64,000 bases of DNA, from NCBI GenBank assembly GCA_001247695.2, contig LGRX02033428.1, positions 1 through 64,000 on the forward strand, written 5' to 3'. The position numbers were made by a program, and so were the translations under genes. This document shows, one piece after another, positions 1 through 10,190 of the stretch. The notes beneath the pieces are model-generated. The model had not been told where the DNA came from. It ran no database searches and was given only the letters and a program-made list of their open reading frames with translations. The number at the start of each line of letters is the position of its first letter. Positions within the stretch are counted from its first letter, which is position 1. Source of the stretch: Cymbomonas tetramitiformis. Its lineage: Eukaryota > Chlorophyta > Pyramimonadophyceae > Pyramimonadales > Pyramimonadaceae.

Positions 1-34
1 TTAAGAGAATTATTTTATTTAGCATAGGTATCAA

Positions 35-310
35 AATATTACACCTCCTTTGTGGCGTTGCAAAAACGAACTCCCTTGGCCACACATTGGTGACTGCGCC
101 ATTGAAGGAACCATTGTGGTCACGCTTTCTACTCTTGTAGAAGAAGGCGCCTGCACCCTTGGTCTGTGGGTTTGTTTGGAGTGCCCTTGATCCGCGAGCA
201 GCAAGGTATTGGCCTTGTTGTAATGTATGGCATCTTGGGTTTGAGTAGGTCTGACACTCTTGTGTCTGTGACCACTTGTCTCCCGTCGCGCCACAAAGAG
301 GTGTAATATT
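35..310. mobile_element. Small TIR element, MITE-like
   Basis: A sequence of about 22 bp at 35-57 (AATATTACACCTC then TTTGTGGCG) reappears inverted at 289-310 with a one-base gap. The 230 bp between show no convincing coding potential. Paired terminal inverted repeats around a short non-coding core suggest a non-autonomous DNA transposon. I could not define a clean target-site duplication, and no second copy lies in the window. Confidence 0.4.
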
Positions 311-640
311 TCGTTGCAAAAATAATTTTCCACATATGTGCTCCCGTGTTTTAGATCTTTTAGGATATGTGTGATTACTATGAAAGTATGGTATGGTATC
401 GCGCACTTTCTGGTCTTACATAAGATCAAGATAAGCATGTTATTTTTCACTATGTTCTTTGAGGTTTTGGAACCAAGCTATTCTCACACTGCATGGGGTG
501 TTGGGTATGGTAAGGCGGAAACTTCAAAGGAGCGGGAATGTGAAGAACGAACGTGCATTAAGGTAATTGTATTCACTCTCATAACCTCACAACCCACACT
601 ACGGACCACTCACTAAAAAATCATTACTCACTCTATTACG

Positions 641-852
641 CATTCACTCAACTCAACTCAGCTCAGCTTATCTTAGCTCAGCACTTAGCGCCAAACTCAA
701 CGCCAACGCGTTTGAGTTGAGAGCTTAGCTTTTGAGCTCATATCAGCTAAGCGTGTCAGTTTCGCTCACGTCAGCGTGTCAGCTAAGCTCAATTCAGCTC
801 GACTCAACTCAACTCACCTCAACTCAGCTAAGCTTTGCTCAGTTTGCATTAC
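641..852. repeat. CTCAA/CAGCT-type simple repeat, left flank
   Basis: Degenerate short repeats built from ctcaa, cagct and agctcaa. A longer phrase, gtgtcagctaagctcaa with its neighbours, recurs in the same orientation at about 3270-3350 on the other side of the inverted minisatellite. The flanks are therefore direct repeats while the material between is inverted. Confidence 0.6.
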
Positions 853-3203
853 TGCGTTTAATATAGCATAGGCTGGAATATGTGTGTATATGTGTGTGCC
901 TGTTGTGGTATTCCTATGCTAGGATATGCGTGTACCTCTCTGTGCGTGTACTATGCCTGTGGTAGGATATATGTGTATCTCTATACCACTGTCATGCCTG
1001 TGATAGGATATGTGTGTATCTTTGTGCTAGTGTTATGCTTGTGCTAGGATAGGTGTGTATCCCTGTGCTACTGTTATGCCTGTGCTAGGATAGGTGTGTA
1101 TCTCTGTGTGCGTGTGTTATGCCTTTGCTTGGATATGTGAGTATCTTTGTGTGCGTGTGCTATGCCTGTGGTAAGATATGTGTGTATCTTTGTGTGCTAG
1201 TGTTATGCCTTTGTTAGGATATGTGTGTACCTCTTTGCGTGTGCTATGGTTGTGCTATGATATGTGTGTATTTGTGTTCGTGTGCTCTGCCTGTGATGGG
1301 ATACATGTGTATATCTGTGTATGCGTGTTGTGCTATGCCTGTGCTAGGATATGTGTGTATCTCCTGCGTATGCCAAGATATGGGTGCGCGTGCTATGCGT
1401 ATGCCAGATATGCTAGAATATGTCTGTGCGTGTGTTATGCATAACACACGCATAGAGAGACGCACACATATTTTGGCATACGCATAGCACACGCACACAA
1501 AGATAGACACCTATCCTGGCATAGGCATAACACAACAGGCACACACATATTCTAGCATAGGCCTCTTTTGCCTATGCTAGGATATGTGTGTATCTGTAGG
1601 CCTCTTATGCCTATGCCAGGATATGTGTGTTTCTTTGTGTGCGTGTGCTATGCTTGTGCTAGAATATGTGTGTGTATGTGTGTGCCTGTTGTGTTATGCC
1701 TATGCTAGGATATGTGTGTACCTCTCTGTGCGTGTGTTATGCCTGTGGTAGGATATATGTGTATCTCTGTACCATTGTTATGTCTGTGCTAGGATATGTG
1801 TGTATCTTTGTGTGTGTGTTATGCCTGTGATAGGATATGTGTGTATCTCTGTGCTAGTGTTATGCCTCTGCTAGGATAGGTGTGTATCTCTGTGTGCGTG
1901 TGTTATGCCTTTGCTTGGATATGTGAGTATCTTTGTGTGCGTTTGCGTGTGCGTGTGCTATGCCTGTGGTAGGATATATGTGTATCTTTGTGTGCTAGTG
2001 TTATGCCTCTGCTAGGATAGGTGTGTATCTCTGTGTGCGTGTGTTATGCCTTTGCTAGGATATGTGAGCATCTTTGTGTGCGTGTGCGTGTGCGTGTGCT
2101 ATGCCTGTGGTAGGATATATGTGTATCTTTGTGTGCTAGTGTTATGCCTTTGCTAGGATATGTGAGTATCTTTGTGTGCGTGTGCGTATGCTATGCCTGT
2201 GGTAAGATATGTGTGTATCTTTGTGTGCGAGTGTTAAGCCTGTGCTAGGATATGTGTGTACCTCTTTGCGTGTGCTATGGTTGTGCTATGATATGTGTGC
2301 ATTTGTGTTCGTGTGTTATGCCTGTGCTGGAATATGTGTGTATATATGTGTGTGCGTGTTGTGCTATGCCTGTGCTAGAATATGTGCGTATCCCTGTGCG
2401 TGTGCTATGCGTATGCCAAGATATGCTAGAATATGTCTGTGCGTGTGTTATGCATAACACACGCATAGAGAGACGCACACATATTTTGGCATACGCATAG
2501 CACACGCACAGAGATACACACATATCCTGGCATAGGCATAACACAACAGCAGGCACACACATATTCTAGCATAGGCCTCTTTTGCCTATGCTAGGATATG
2601 TGTGTATCTGTAGGCCTCTTATGCCTACAGAGATACACGCATATCCAACACGCACAGACATATTCTAGCATATCTTGGCATACGCATAGCACGCGCACAG
2701 AGATACACACATATCCTAGCACAGGCATAGCACAACACGCATACACAGATATACACATGTATCACAGCACAGGCAGAGCACACGAACACAAATACACACA
2801 TATCATAGCACAACCATAGCACACGCAAAGAGGTACACACATATCCTAACACAGGCATACCACTAGCGCACAAAGATACACATATATCCTACCACAGGCA
2901 TAGCACACGCACACAAAGATACTCACATATCCAAGCAAAGGCATAACACGCGCACACAGAGATACACACCTATCCTAGCACAGGCATAACAGTAGCACAG
3001 AGATACACACCTATCCTAGCACAAGCATAACACTAGCACAAAGATACACACATATCCTATCACAGGCATAACAGTGGTATAGAGATACACATATATCCTA
3101 CCACAGGCATAGCACACGCACAGAGAGGTACACGCGTATCCTAGCATAGGAATAACACAACAGGCACACACATATACACACATATTCCAGCCTATGCTAT
3201 ATT
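853..3203. repeat. Minisatellite folded as a 2.35-kb inverted repeat
   Basis: Units of roughly 45 bp (tatgcctgtgctaggata, then a GTGTGTAT-rich stretch) run G/T-rich on the plus strand at 853-1440 and 1570-2455. The same units are inverted (A/C-rich) at 1441-1560, 2457-2580 and 2628-3203. The outer arms match closely: 853-about 1400 is the reverse complement of about 2650-3203, including the unique edge gctggaatatgtgtgtatat. The palindrome tgttatgcataaca marks the switch points near 1440 and 2457. ORFs read here on either strand are repeat artefacts. Confidence 0.85.
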
Positions 3204-3420
3204 ATCCCGTACCTGTAACTGTGTGTCAGCTCAACTCGGTTTGTCAGCTCCGCTTAGTTTAGCTTGTTAGCTTATATCAGCTCAGCGTGTCAGCTTTGCT
3301 CCTGTCAGCGTGTCAACTAAGCTCAACTTAGCTCAACTTAGCTCAACTTAGCTCAACTCGACTAAGCTCTGCTCAACTCGACTCAGCTTTGCCCAACTTT
3401 GCTGTTTGCTTTGCTTTGCT
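3204..3420. repeat. CTCAA/CAGCT-type simple repeat, right flank
   Basis: Counterpart of the repeat at 641-852, in the same orientation, including four successive copies of agctcaactt near 3310-3355. Nothing gene-like is seen. Confidence 0.6.
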
Positions 3421-3483
3421 TCTCAGTTGAGCTCAGCATGTCAGCTTATGTGTGTTGAGCTTTACCACGATTCGTTCCTCAGG

Positions 3484-3651
3484 ATGGCCACTCAAAACAT
3501 GGACGTGCGCTACTCGGAGACCAACAAGCAAGCATCACCTTCCCAAAAAGAAAAAAATGCGGATAATAAGACAAAAAAAAAATCAGCACGAGCAATAGAA
3601 GAAAAGGGAAAGAAAACTCTAGAAGCCAGATGGCCAGTGGCCCAAGCTTGA
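3484..3651 (+). CDS. Short lysine-rich ORF, hypothetical
   Basis: An ATG at 3484 opens a 55-codon frame rich in Lys, Glu and Ser, ending at TGA 3649-3651. A basic run (KTKKKSARAIEEK) could be a nuclear-localisation-type patch. No family is recognised, and it could be a chance ORF or one exon of an unseen gene. The rest of 3420-4200 shows no convincing coding sequence. Confidence 0.2.
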   Translation: MATQNMDVRYSETNKQASPSQKEKNADNKTKKKSARAIEEKGKKTLEARWPVAQA

Positions 3652-4214
3652 AAGACTAGGCCGTCGAGTATGAAATAAATGAGAACTCGTGCACGAAGTC
3701 ACAAGCTGTGGTAAGTACTTATTTACCCTTTGTTGTTTTTTGCGCATAAGTTCTTTTCAATTGTTACTCACTGTGGCACTATCGCATGTGCAGACAGAGG
3801 TGCCAAACACCTTCAGCAAGGAGTATTCAAGATTGTTTACCCAAGTTAAAAGATGGAATACGACACAATCGCGTGCGAAGCTTGCGCAACCAACCAAGTG
3901 GCTTGCAACTTTGACAAAAATACCCCAACACCAAAACGCTATAGGAGTGGGAAGTATAGATGAGAAAGAAGAAGAGTATAATAGCCAGTGATACCATCTT
4001 AGTGGAGACCGTATGAACATATGCAAATGAAGTAGCTTGTGTACTCAAAGGTGTATCTATTTATGTGGATTTGTTGATTTTTTTCTTTTTGAATTTGCCT
4101 CCTGCTTTCTAGCCTTGTGAAAGTCTAACTTTTTTTTAATGTGCGGTTCATGGTACTTGCCTTGAATGCTTGAACCGACCCTTGGACTTATCATGAGTGT
4201 CCCCCCATCGATTC

Positions 4215-4400
4215 AGGATCGTTCCAGTACTTGGAGCGTTCCAGGATCGTTCCTGTACCTGGAGCGTTCCAAGATCGTTCCCGTACCTGGAGCGTTCCAA
4301 GATCGTTCCCGTACCTGGAGCGTTCCAGGATCGTTCCCGTACCTGGAGCGTTCCAGGATCGTTCCCGTACCCGGGGCGTTCCAGGATCGATCCCGTAAGA
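4215..4400. repeat. 28-bp minisatellite, six units
   Basis: Six consecutive 28-bp units start at 4215. The core is aggatcgttcccgtacc followed by tggagcgttcc, and a decayed seventh unit follows. It ends about 80 bp before recognisable retroelement coding sequence begins, so it lies at the truncated 5' edge of that element. Confidence 0.9.
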
Positions 4401-4480
4401 AACTTCCCTCCCGGGATCGATCCCGTTCCGGATCACGAAAAGAACGATCCCGGATCGCCTCGCCATTTTCCAGATGATCC

Positions 4481-5464
4481 GTGTACTTGGCAGTACCAGC
4501 GGCGCGGCTCTACCTACGGGAGCTCTACTTCGTGCTGGCAGAGAAACGCAACTGGGGAGCAAAGGTAAAGATCTCGCGTGCAGCTCGGGGGGACTTAGAA
4601 TGGTGGTCCAGGCTGCCTGTGATGAGCAGGTGGAACGGGCGCAAGATCTGGAGATCCCCGACGAGAGCGAAGGTGCACACGGACTCTTCGATGACAGCCT
4701 GGGGAGGAGTGTTGAGCCTGAAGTTCCCCGCGCGAGGCTTCTGGCCAGACGAGATACGCAGCTGGCACATTACACACCTGGAGCTGGAGGCCGTGTACAA
4801 GACCGTACAGGCGTTCCTGCAGGAGCTGGAGGGCAAGGTCGTACGGCTCTACTGCGACAACGAGGCGGTGGTGGCGATGCTGTCGCACTTCACCTCCAGA
4901 AACCCGGACCTGATGAGGAGAATGAGGAGACTCTGGCTGCTACTGGATCTGCACGACATCGAGTTACAGGCTTGGTACATCCGCAGCGAGGCCAACGTGT
5001 GGGCCGACAACCTTTCGCGTTGCGAGGATTTGGACGATTGGCGGCTGAATCGGGACTGGTTCGTGTGGGCCAACAAGCAGTGGGGGCCCTACACAGTCGA
5101 CCGGTTCGCTTCCGAGATCTCCGCGCAGCTTCCTCGGTACTACGCTGCGTGGAAGGACCCGAAGTGCGAAGGTGTGGACTCTCTGACGTACGACTGGCGG
5201 GGGGAAAACAATTGGGTGAACCCCCCGTGGGCGCTGCTGGACGAGGCGGCGCACAAGCTGCGGGAGGAGGGGGCCGCTGCTACGGTGGTGGCTCCGTACT
5301 GGCCGGGACAGTCCTGGTTCAGAGAGCTGGAGGCCCTGGCCACCGAGGTGGTGATCATGCCACGGCGTAGGGACCTATTCACTCCGAGCAGGCTGGGAGG
5401 GTCCGAGCTGCTCGGGCCCTCGAAGTGGGACGCTGTGATGTTCTTCATCGAGGCGCGCCCGTGA
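4481..5464 (+). CDS. DIRS-like retroelement ORF: RT remnant, RNase H and C-terminal domain
   Basis: This is the C-terminal half of a DIRS-type polyprotein. It opens with the end of the reverse-transcriptase region (PAARLYLREL); the catalytic RT core is missing. An RNase H domain follows, with the acidic residues visible: D68 in VHTDSS, E101/E103 in HLELEAVY, D126 in LYCDNEA and D176 in VWADNLSR. Residues about 195-320 (DRFASEISAQLPRYYAAW and WVNPPW) match the extra domain that follows RNase H in DIRS elements. There is no ATG at the left edge and the frame enters from truncated sequence. The stop at 5462-5464 overlaps the next ORF by 40 nt in another frame. Confidence 0.85.
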   Translation: MYLAVPAARLYLRELYFVLAEKRNWGAKVKISRAARGDLEWWSRLPVMSRWNGRKIWRSPTRAKVHTDSSMTAWGGVLSLKFPARGFWPDEIRSWHITHLELEAVYKTVQAFLQELEGKVVRLYCDNEAVVAMLSHFTSRNPDLMRRMRRLWLLLDLHDIELQAWYIRSEANVWADNLSRCEDLDDWRLNRDWFVWANKQWGPYTVDRFASEISAQLPRYYAAWKDPKCEGVDSLTYDWRGENNWVNPPWALLDEAAHKLREEGAAATVVAPYWPGQSWFRELEALATEVVIMPRRRDLFTPSRLGGSELLGPSKWDAVMFFIEARP

Positions 5465-6831
5465 GTTACTACGCTGCTGAAGTACGAAGGAGCTCTGCTA
5501 CGAGTACGACAGCGAGCAAGGTGACCGTGGGCACGAAAATCGAGGTGTTCAAAAAGGACGATGACTGCTTCTACCCGGGTGTGGTGAAGGAGTTCGACGA
5601 GGACGGGAAGGCGCACGTGCGGTACGACGACGGCGACGAGGAGACGTTGGACTTGTCCGAGGAGAACTTCAAAATCATCAACAGCACGGACGAGGCAACG
5701 GACGCGGACGGCGAGAACACCGAGCGGATCAGCGGAGGCGACTACGAAGAGTACAAGCGCGGTGGTGCTGTACAAAATTTCCTCACGCGCTCACTTTGTG
5801 AGCGGTGGAGGGGTGAGTTGGGACCTTCCCGGCTCACGGAACTGGCGGTGACGATGCAGAGAAAGGCACTGCTGGACACGACGATGGGCAACTACGGACC
5901 GAAGGCGCGGCGCTTCATTTTATTTTGTGAGCAGCACCAACGGCCGTGGCTGCCAGCATCGGAGGCGACGGTGTTGCTGTACATCGCCTCTCTGTTGGAG
6001 GACGGGGGCATCATACAAGTCGGCCTCCTTGCAGCCGTACCTGTCTGCCATCAACAACTACCACGAGGACCTACGTTTTCCTGGACCAGCGAAGGGGCGT
6101 TCTGTGACCCGAGCTGTGAAGGGGATGGCGACCATCCAGGCGGAGCTGGCGGTGCAGGAGGAGAACATCGAGACCCAGCGGACGTGGCTGCCAGCGGCAC
6201 ACGTACGACGTGTGCACGAAGCAGCGCTGAGTCTGACTCCGAGATCGCCTGAGGAGCTACGGCTACTGCGAGCCTTCGCCTACGTGGTTGTTGCCTTCGT
6301 GACCTTCGGCAGACCGGACACGGGAACCTCGTTGTCACGGCAGCACGTTCATTGTGGCGACAGTGAGTTCTCAGTGGTGCTGCTGAAGGAAAAAGGACGG
6401 CGGCATCAACTGGTGAAGAGACGCCTGTGCATATTCCCTGGAAGGGGGTGGCTCTGTTGAAGGAGCTGATCGAGCACTGGGAGTTCCACCGTGACACGGC
6501 TTGGAACAGTTCTGAGAAGACTCAACCTGACGCCTACTGGCTGCTACCCGAGGACCCGAAGAACTTCAAGGCTTCAGTGGCAAATGACTGGATTGGTCTG
6601 GCTCTCAGCGAGCTGGACTGCAGACCTCCGGAAGGAGGTCACTTTTCTGCACACAACACCCGGAAGGGTGCCACGACGTGTGCTCGAGCTGTGGGTGTTG
6701 CAATGGAGAAAGTGTGCTTCCTTGGAGGCTTGTCACAATTCTCTTCGGCAGTGCAGCACTACATCGAACCGACAGCTCCGAGGGACACAGACATGGACTA
6801 CTACTTCGCTTGGTTAACATGGTCACAGTGA
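5425..6831 (+). pseudogene. DIRS-like tyrosine recombinase with N-terminal Tudor-like domain, two frameshifts
   Basis: The second ORF of the retroelement. Near 5518-5685 it encodes a small acidic beta-domain (VGTKIEVFKKDD, then VRYDDGDEE and LDLSEENF) typical of Tudor-like histone-reader folds. From about 5830 comes a tyrosine recombinase: an N-terminal SAM-like part, then YLSAINNYH. The catalytic residues are visible as Arg in FGRPDTGTSL, the His-x-x-Arg pair in HNTRKGA, and Tyr in QHYIEP. The frame changes twice, near 6008-6022 and near 6425-6440, and the second shift restores the first frame. The copy is therefore probably inactive unless these are sequencing errors. Stop at 6829-6831. Confidence 0.85.
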
Positions 6832-6881
6832 CAACGATCAGATTTCTTTTGTGTGCCTCACAGTTTCATCTTTGGTTTCAT

Positions 6882-7266
6882 GGCAAATGAGGATTCGAGC
6901 AAAAGAGAAATGTTCAAATTGAAGTGCAACAGAATTTTTGTGGTTTCAGACTTTCAGAATCCGTGACTCCTGCTGCAGTAGAGCCGAATGACACATGTAG
7001 CTCCGTGACACAAACAGGATGTACAAGTAGCCACGAAGCGACACGCCTGTTCAGCTCTGTTCCTTTTGCTCTTCCCACCGCTCCCGACCCAGAGGACTCT
7101 TTCCTTTTGGTGACGTGCACAGACAGTCTGGACATCTCATCAAAAACTTGAATTTAGAAAGCATGTAAAAGCACAAAATGCATTTTGAACACTTTACAAA
7201 ATCATTTTAATGAAATGTATTGCAGTGCCTGCCTTTGGCAAATGAGATTCGAGCAAAAGAGAAACG
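6882..7266 (+). repeat. 30-bp direct repeat downstream of the recombinase
   Basis: GGCAAATGAG then ATTCGAGCAAAAGAGAAA occurs at 6882-6910 and again at 7237-7266, about 355 bp apart. The first copy has one extra G. In PAT/Ngaro-type YR elements, B1 and B2 repeats sit 3' of the ORFs around A2; this arrangement would fit but is not proved. 7267-7760 holds no recognised gene, apart from a tandem pair of about 41 bp at 7650-7735. Confidence 0.5.
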
Positions 7267-7761
7267 GAGATTACACAATAGGTTGAACTGGTACCTCTGG
7301 TGAGAGCCCCAAATTCTTCGATACACCGTCCAGCGTCGACCACCTCGAAATAGTGACGCGAAAGTAACGGGCAAACAATGCTATGTTTAAGTTATGGTAT
7401 GATAAGTCTCAGTTTATACAAGAGAACCACAAGTTAAAACTGTATGCTATATAAACATAAGATTTAATTGTTTTGGCACAGCTCAGACTAGTTTCGTTCT
7501 CTGCCTGGAACTCGTCAGTGAGAAAGAAAGACTCACTGTGTGGGCCCGGTTACCACATATAGTCCTACTAATTAAATCAAATCAAGTCAAAGATACTCAA
7601 CGGCTCGGAATCTAAACTCATAGTGACAGAGGTAAGTAACTGTGACAATAAGAAATCACAATCAACATCAGGAATATACTGCCACTCAAAAGAAATCGCA
7701 ATAACCATCAGGAATATACCGCCACTCATAAGAAAGATAACAAAACCCAGAATAAAGAAAC

Positions 7762-9886
7762 ATGATCTCGATTGCCCCTGGCCCACGACACCACTGGAAG
7801 GACGTCGACGTGTTGCTAGAACCCATGATGGAAGAGCTGAAACAACTGAGTATGGGCCATGCCGATGCTGACCAAACCCCTTTCAGGGTGTATGATGGGT
7901 ACTTCTAGGTGTGGCATGAACAGTTCAGCGTGTTCCTGATGTTATGCTCCTGCGATACGATTGTGCGTAACGACTTGGGGAAGTTCGCTCCCGTGGCGGC
8001 AAGGCGCAACGACTTCAAAAGCATTTGGGAGGCCACTAAGGGCCCTAACGGTAATGGTATGTACTGCTTGGGCTATGCGAACCCCATCTCGCAAACATAC
8101 TTGGACGAAGGGCAGGTATTGTATGCCAATGATCCGAGTGTGTGGTTAACCAAGGAGGACCACACGGAACTGGTGAGGCTGACCGCGGAGGATGGTGTGG
8201 ATCCGATGCGAACCGGCCGATATGCAGCCGGGCCGTTAGAGCAGCTGGACTACTTTGACCCCATCTACGGGTACGTGCTGCCGTTCATGCACATGATGTG
8301 TTACGGCGTCATCAAGAAGTTCCTGAAAATGCTGCGAAACAAGGTGAACAATTGCCCAAACACGTGCTATTTCTCACCCATGCAACTGAAGCAGTTGCAG
8401 GCCAACGGAAAGGGACTGACCGCGCCGCATGACATGCACCGGGAGTACCACATCTTCGTGCAATACGCGGGTGAGCACCCGGATCTAACAACGGATACCG
8501 ACACCCATCACCTTGCATGTGCCTTGTTTAGTAGGAACGGGCGTGGCAGATGCGCCAACATTATTCGCCCAGTCCGCGTGCAACCATGTTTGTGTGCACC
8601 GGAAGGGAATGGCCACACCTACTAACAGTAGGAATGAATGCTACTACAACCAGATATATATGTATGCACTGTTGTTATTTTGTTGGTGTCGTTTCATACA
8701 CGGGGAGGATGAGCCGGTTGCCTAACATCTGTAAAAAGCTCGCTGTTGCAAGGAACTACACCATGGAGGACATGCTGAACTTTATCTTGATTTTCAGTCC
8801 GATGGTGTTCATGGATGTTCTGAAGAACTTGAATCCGGAGTTGGACAAGGCTTGGTGGACTTTGCGGCGGGCGGTGCTCTACTTTATGTGAGGGCCTGCA
8901 ATAGGCTTGTGTGGGGACCTCCAGTCCCGTGCGGAGCCCCGGAAGGAGGCCGGGAAAGAGCTGTGGGCCTTTGCGGTGATTGTGGAACAGCAATGCCCCA
9001 TGAACATGTTGACGTTGAATCTGCGCATGGCGGTCAATCACTTGTGCAAGCAAGAGGAGGAAACCGGCGTGGTGAGCAGCACCAACAAGCTCTGGGTCGA
9101 GCGTCTCCTGGGCGACAGCAAGGGGGTGGTGCCAGCCCCGGTCGGAGGTAAGGCCGACACGTGCATAGCGAACACGTATCTCACGAAAGAGGCGGTGGAC
9201 GACATGGCGTGGAGCTACGAAGGGATCCGCTTCCTTCCGGACATACTCACGGAGATGACCATGGCCAAGGGCGGCGAATACCATGATTCTCGGACCACCC
9301 GGGCTGACGATTCCTCCTGGACACCGGCCACTATCTCGTCCGCGACGGTGTACCAACCGCCGCGTTGGCAAACGAGGAGGGGGGTCGTCTGCACCGGGAA
9401 CTGGTGGGGTGCGTCCGATCCCTTTTTGGCGATCATGCAAGCCCTTCCCTGAATGCAGCCATGGACATCCTTCGATTCTCACGCATGCGAAGAGGCGACG
9501 AGGACTTCACATCCCGGGTTTACACCCGGGCAAAAACGCGTATCTCCTTCAACGTGGCTTTGAGTACATGCGCGGCCGACGCTTTTGAGTACGGCACCGT
9601 GGAGGCTTACTACTTGATCTTCCTGAAGCGTTCCGCCGAGAACTCCGCCGCCAACGACACCGTGTGCCGCCTGGCTATGGTGACCGCCTACCCCACTGTT
9701 GAGGACCTTACCATGAACAGCCGGGGCGTGTATGTGTGCAACGAGGCAGAAAAACGTACCCTTCTCCTACCGGTAAGCCGTCTCGAAACCAAGGTCATTA
9801 TCCATCGCCCACCTGGAAACCGCGTACCTCTACACGCCACTTACCTATGGCCGGGGATGAAAGCGGTACGTTGCAAGAAGCAATAG
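7762..9886 (+). pseudogene. Tnp2-family (CACTA/EnSpm-type) transposase, decayed
   Basis: The frame starting at ATG 7762 contains the Tnp2 hallmark APGPRHHWKDVDVLLEPM followed by MEELK, then an in-frame TAG at 7906-7908. It continues in the same frame to 8625 with YFDPIYGYVLPFMHMMCYGV, the usual MH-containing block. The reading then moves to another frame (about 8690-9330), with a TGA at 8889-8891. This part includes NMLTLNLRMAVNHL and WVERLLGDSK, equivalent to the DUF4218-like segment. A third frame (about 9365-9886) carries the C-terminal part (SRVYTRAKTRISFN; YGTVEAYYL). Several stops and shifts show a dead copy. No CACT(A/G) termini were found. Confidence 0.78.
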
Positions 9887-10054
9887 CGCAAGCTACCTCA
9901 TCAGCTCCGCGCAGCAATCGAAGGAGGACACCGAACGCCAGCGCAGCTTCATCAGCTCCGTCCAATTGCTCTGTGTAGATAGCGAATGCCTGCTTGCCAC
10001 ATGGAACGTATCTGTTCCAGTGGTACTTTTAGTAGCATCGGCAGTCCCTCTTAG

Positions 10055-10190
10055 CATGCCACGTGGAACAATCTGGAATTTCTGTTAATAGCTAGTGGTG
10101 CTAGTGTTAATAGACATGCCACGTGGAACAATCTGGAATTTCTGTTAATATCTAGTGGTGCTAGTGGTAATAGTCATGACACGTGGACGA
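10055..10190. repeat. 60-bp tandem repeat with CACGTG palindrome
   Basis: Two nearly identical 60-bp units start at 10055 and 10115 (catgccacgtggaacaatct...), with a third partial unit at about 10175. A decayed version lies near 9992. Each has a CCACGTGG-type core and a TGTTAAT motif. Confidence 0.8.

Larger units (their letters stand above)
4481..7266 (+). mobile_element. 5'-truncated DIRS-like (YR) retrotransposon
   Basis: The order RT remnant, RNase H, DIRS-specific domain, then tyrosine recombinase identifies a YR retroelement rather than a Gypsy or Copia element. The 5' terminal repeat and most of RT are absent. The 3' boundary is a guess: a 30-bp sequence at 6882-6910 recurs at 7237-7266, downstream of the recombinase stop, which could be part of split direct repeats. 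Confidence 0.75.

Noticed and set aside
31..450. 139-codon minus-strand ORF
   Set aside because: Runs through the putative TIR element, has no motif and looks like a chance ORF.
4474..5370. 298-codon plus-strand ORF, Gly/Arg/Ala-rich
   Set aside because: Overlaps the RNase H frame, which has clear catalytic motifs; this one has none.
5140..5775. 211-codon minus-strand ORF
   Set aside because: Antisense to the retroelement ORFs in GC-rich coding sequence; no motif.
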